A stretch of DNA of 13,375 nt from Treponema sp. (GTDB taxonomy: Bacteria; Spirochaetota; Spirochaetia; Treponematales; Treponemataceae): NCBI GenBank assembly GCA_016297415.1, contig JAEDGQ010000052.1:1-13375 (forward strand), in the 5' to 3' direction. The notes beneath the pieces were generated by a model. That model was not told the DNA's origin and made no database searches. It saw only the letters and a list, made by a program, of their open reading frames with translations. A program made the translations under genes and the position numbers. This document shows, piece by piece, positions 11,990 through 13,375 of this stretch (position 1 is its first letter; every line of letters starts with the position of its first letter).

Positions 11990-13162
11990 CTAAAATTTAA
12001 TGTATTGTTTTACAAAATCGCTGTTTGCTGCTGCAGATCTTGCTTCCGTCAATGTGTCTGGAATTGTTTCAAAGCCACTGGTTTTTGCAACTGTGCTGTC
12101 AAAGAGATTAAGCTCAGTTGGTGCAGGAGGCTGAAGATTGTTTTTAATTCCGTCCAGAGCCGCGTAAATAAGCAGGGTAAAAGCAAGATAAACATTACAG
12201 TTTGAATCTGAAGAACGAATCTGAATTTTCTGGAATGTTCTTTTTGCAGGAACACGGATGATAGAAGATCTGTTCTGTGTTCCCCAGCAGATGAACTTTG
12301 GAGCCTTGTGTTCTCCGATTCTTTCGTATGAGTTTTCTGAAGGATTAAGGTAATAAGTGATTTCTGCCATACGGTTTAAGATGCCGGCAAGAACCTGTGG
12401 CATTTTTTCCTGTTTGTTGCAGGAAATGCTGATGTGCATTCCGTTACCAGGCTGATCAAGCAGAGGTTTTGGACTGAAATCTGCGTAAAGGCCGTTTGCT
12501 GCTGCCTTTGTGCGTACAATCCATTTAAAAGTAGAAGACTGGTCTGCGGCAATTTCTGCTGTAGCGGCACGGAAGTCGATTTCGTTCTGTCCCGGACCTT
12601 CTTCGTGGTGGCTGTATTCAGGAGTAATACCCATCTGTTCAAGAGTGAAGTCAATTTCCCGGCGGATGTTTTCTCCCTTATCTTCAGGAGCAATATCCAT
12701 ATATCCTGCATTATCGAACGGAATTTTTGTAGGGTTGCCGTTTTCGTCCAGTTTGAAAAGGTAGAATTCAAATTCTGTGCCAAATTTAAATTCAAGACCA
12801 TATTCGTCTTTGGCTTTTTTTACGGCTTCTTTAAGCATAAAGCGGGTATCTTTTTCGTATGGAGTACCGTCTGCGTAGCGGATGTCACAGAACATGCGTA
12901 CAACTTTTCCTGAACTTGGGCGCCATGGAAGAACAGCCAGAGTTGCAGGATCCGGATGAAGGAAAAGGTCAGAAGCATTTGGGCTTTGAAAACCCTTTAC
13001 GGCGGAAGCATCAAAACTAATGCCTTCGCTGAAGGCTTTCTGTAATTCTCCTGCCATAATGGAAACGTTTTTCTGTTTTCCTTCTAAATCAAAGAAAGCA
13101 AGGCGGATGAATTTAACATCTTCTTCGTTTACATAGTCCATTACTTCTTCTTCTGTGTACAT
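11990..13162 (-). CDS. glnA: Type I glutamine synthetase, short and divergent
   Basis: Ligates ammonia to glutamate using ATP, if active. At 390 residues it is ~50 shorter than normal GSI (~440): the loop after GMHISIS and the C-terminus are trimmed. Seen: FDAS with D51, metal ligands E130 and E132 (EFEFYLF), E187 and E194 (HHEEGPGQNEID), H243 (GNGMH), NRSSIIRVPA (297-306) and R316. Two usual active-site glutamates differ. The flap residue (E327 in E. coli, in YEAP) is K286 in HKAP, and the metal ligand E357 (in IEVR) is Q314 in IQIR. The adenylylation region is absent. AGGAG precedes the ATG by 7 bases. The leader contains a terminator and an ANTAR-type hairpin; the ANTAR gene follows. It may be a bona fide GS with altered kinetics or a GS-like enzyme for another amine. 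Confidence 0.88.
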   Translation of the reverse strand: MYTEEEVMDYVNEEDVKFIRLAFFDLEGKQKNVSIMAGELQKAFSEGISFDASAVKGFQSPNASDLFLHPDPATLAVLPWRPSSGKVVRMFCDIRYADGTPYEKDTRFMLKEAVKKAKDEYGLEFKFGTEFEFYLFKLDENGNPTKIPFDNAGYMDIAPEDKGENIRREIDFTLEQMGITPEYSHHEEGPGQNEIDFRAATAEIAADQSSTFKWIVRTKAAANGLYADFSPKPLLDQPGNGMHISISCNKQEKMPQVLAGILNRMAEITYYLNPSENSYERIGEHKAPKFICWGTQNRSSIIRVPAKRTFQKIQIRSSDSNCNVYLAFTLLIYAALDGIKNNLQPPAPTELNLFDSTVAKTSGFETIPDTLTEARSAAANSDFVKQYIKF

Positions 13163-13174
13163 TTTCAGACTCCT

Positions 13175-13232
13175 AAAAAAAAGGCGTTCATTCCATTTGC
13201 CGACAGTAATATCAGAAAATTGAATGAACGCC
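13175..13232 (-). terminator. Attenuator terminator in the glnA leader
   Basis: On the minus strand GGCGTTCATTC (13232-13222) pairs with GAATGAACGCC (13193-13183), 11 perfect pairs. The stem continues through ATTT/AAAT and CTGAT/GTCGG (two wobbles) to the loop ATTACT. Eight T follow at once (13182-13175), then AGGAG and the glnA ATG. A terminator between a promoter and its own gene implies attenuation. Confidence 0.85.
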
Positions 13233-13241
13233 GTTGTTCAT
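13224..13241 (-). promoter_or_regulatory. ANTAR-type hexaloop hairpin overlapping the attenuator
   Basis: ATGAAC-AACGGC-GTTCAT on the minus strand: six perfect pairs and a six-base loop with A at position 1 and G at position 4, the consensus for ANTAR-protein binding. Its 3' arm is part of the ascending arm of the terminator, so the two structures exclude each other. The second hairpin expected in the ANTAR motif would be CTGAT-ATTACT-GTCGG (13217-13202); its hexaloop has A1 but A instead of G at position 4, so this half is not canonical. Confidence 0.62.
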
Positions 13242-13248
13242 GTCAAAA

Positions 13249-13277
13249 AGTATAAAGGAAAATAGATTTTTAGTGAA
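13249..13277 (-). promoter_or_regulatory. Predicted promoter of glnA
   Basis: TTCACT (13277-13272), 17 bases, TATACT (13254-13249). Transcription would start near 13242-13244, immediately before the hexaloop hairpin, giving a leader of about 80 bases. A competing TTGACA (13246-13241) has only a poor -10 partner. The remainder, 13278-13375, shows no gene; CCAGT/ACTGG at 13354-13375 followed on the minus strand by TTTTATTTT could be the terminator of a gene beyond the window. Confidence 0.5.
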
Positions 13278-13375
13278 GATGTCGCATTGAATCACGTTAA
13301 ATCTAACCGAAAAAAAAGTGGTGAATCATATGAAAATCTTACCCAAAATAAAACCAGTAAAATAAGAGTCACTGG

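Noticed and set aside
12434..12913. 159-residue open frame antisense to glnA
   Set aside because: Fully inside the clear glutamine synthetase gene, no ribosome site, no recognisable protein features.
13218..13246. TTGACA as the main glnA promoter -35
   Set aside because: Its 17-base partner is TCAATT, a poor -10, and the transcript would start inside the terminator stem; kept as an alternative that mapping could test.

Overview
The window looks like a piece of an AT-rich spirochaete chromosome, most likely a host-associated Treponema. This is an inference, not a database match. It rests on a fused PyrK-PyrD dihydroorotate dehydrogenase, a spirochaete-style lipoprotein, a glutamine synthetase gene paired with an ANTAR regulator, and GC-rich hairpin repeats dropped between AT-rich genes.

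Left part (1-3400) is accessory. It starts inside an IS21-family element: the istB-like ATPase runs in from the left edge, and two 21-bp end repeats follow it. The element appears to end near 769, inside a minus-strand zinc-finger/CFI-box gene that it cuts short. That gene is last in a three-gene operon of small proteins with strong ribosome sites. A divergent XRE-type regulator follows; its natural ATG start is out of frame because of a run of five G. Next is a minus-strand AAA/DUF4143 ATPase, preceded by a 40-bp tandem repeat in which each full unit carries a complete sigma70-type promoter.

Middle part (3400-7790) is core metabolism and RNA modification. A cluster of GC-rich hairpins (about 3407-3670) precedes pyrK-pyrD. 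A terminator and a second repeat of the same general kind follow it. Then come a THUMP-domain RNA methyltransferase and a TetR regulator, overlapping by one base, behind a palindrome that may be the TetR operator.

Right part (7790-13375) has a lipoprotein gene and, divergent from it, an NhaC-family antiporter gene. The antiporter leader is packed with four consecutive hairpins and has an anti-Shine-Dalgarno loop complementary to the gene's own ribosome site. A YkgJ-like Cys-cluster protein follows. On the minus strand lies a glnA-ANTAR-TSCPD gene cluster.

The most striking system is at the right end. The leader of the glutamine synthetase gene contains an intrinsic terminator (11-bp basal stem, further upper stem, U8) just upstream of the ribosome site. 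An upstream hairpin with a six-base A..G.. loop (AACGGC) shares bases with the terminator stem, and a predicted promoter would start transcription right at that hairpin. The next gene encodes an ANTAR protein, a family known to bind such hexaloop RNA hairpins and block termination. Together this reads as a self-contained nitrogen-responsive antitermination circuit. The glutamine synthetase is itself unusual: short, with two conserved active-site glutamates replaced.
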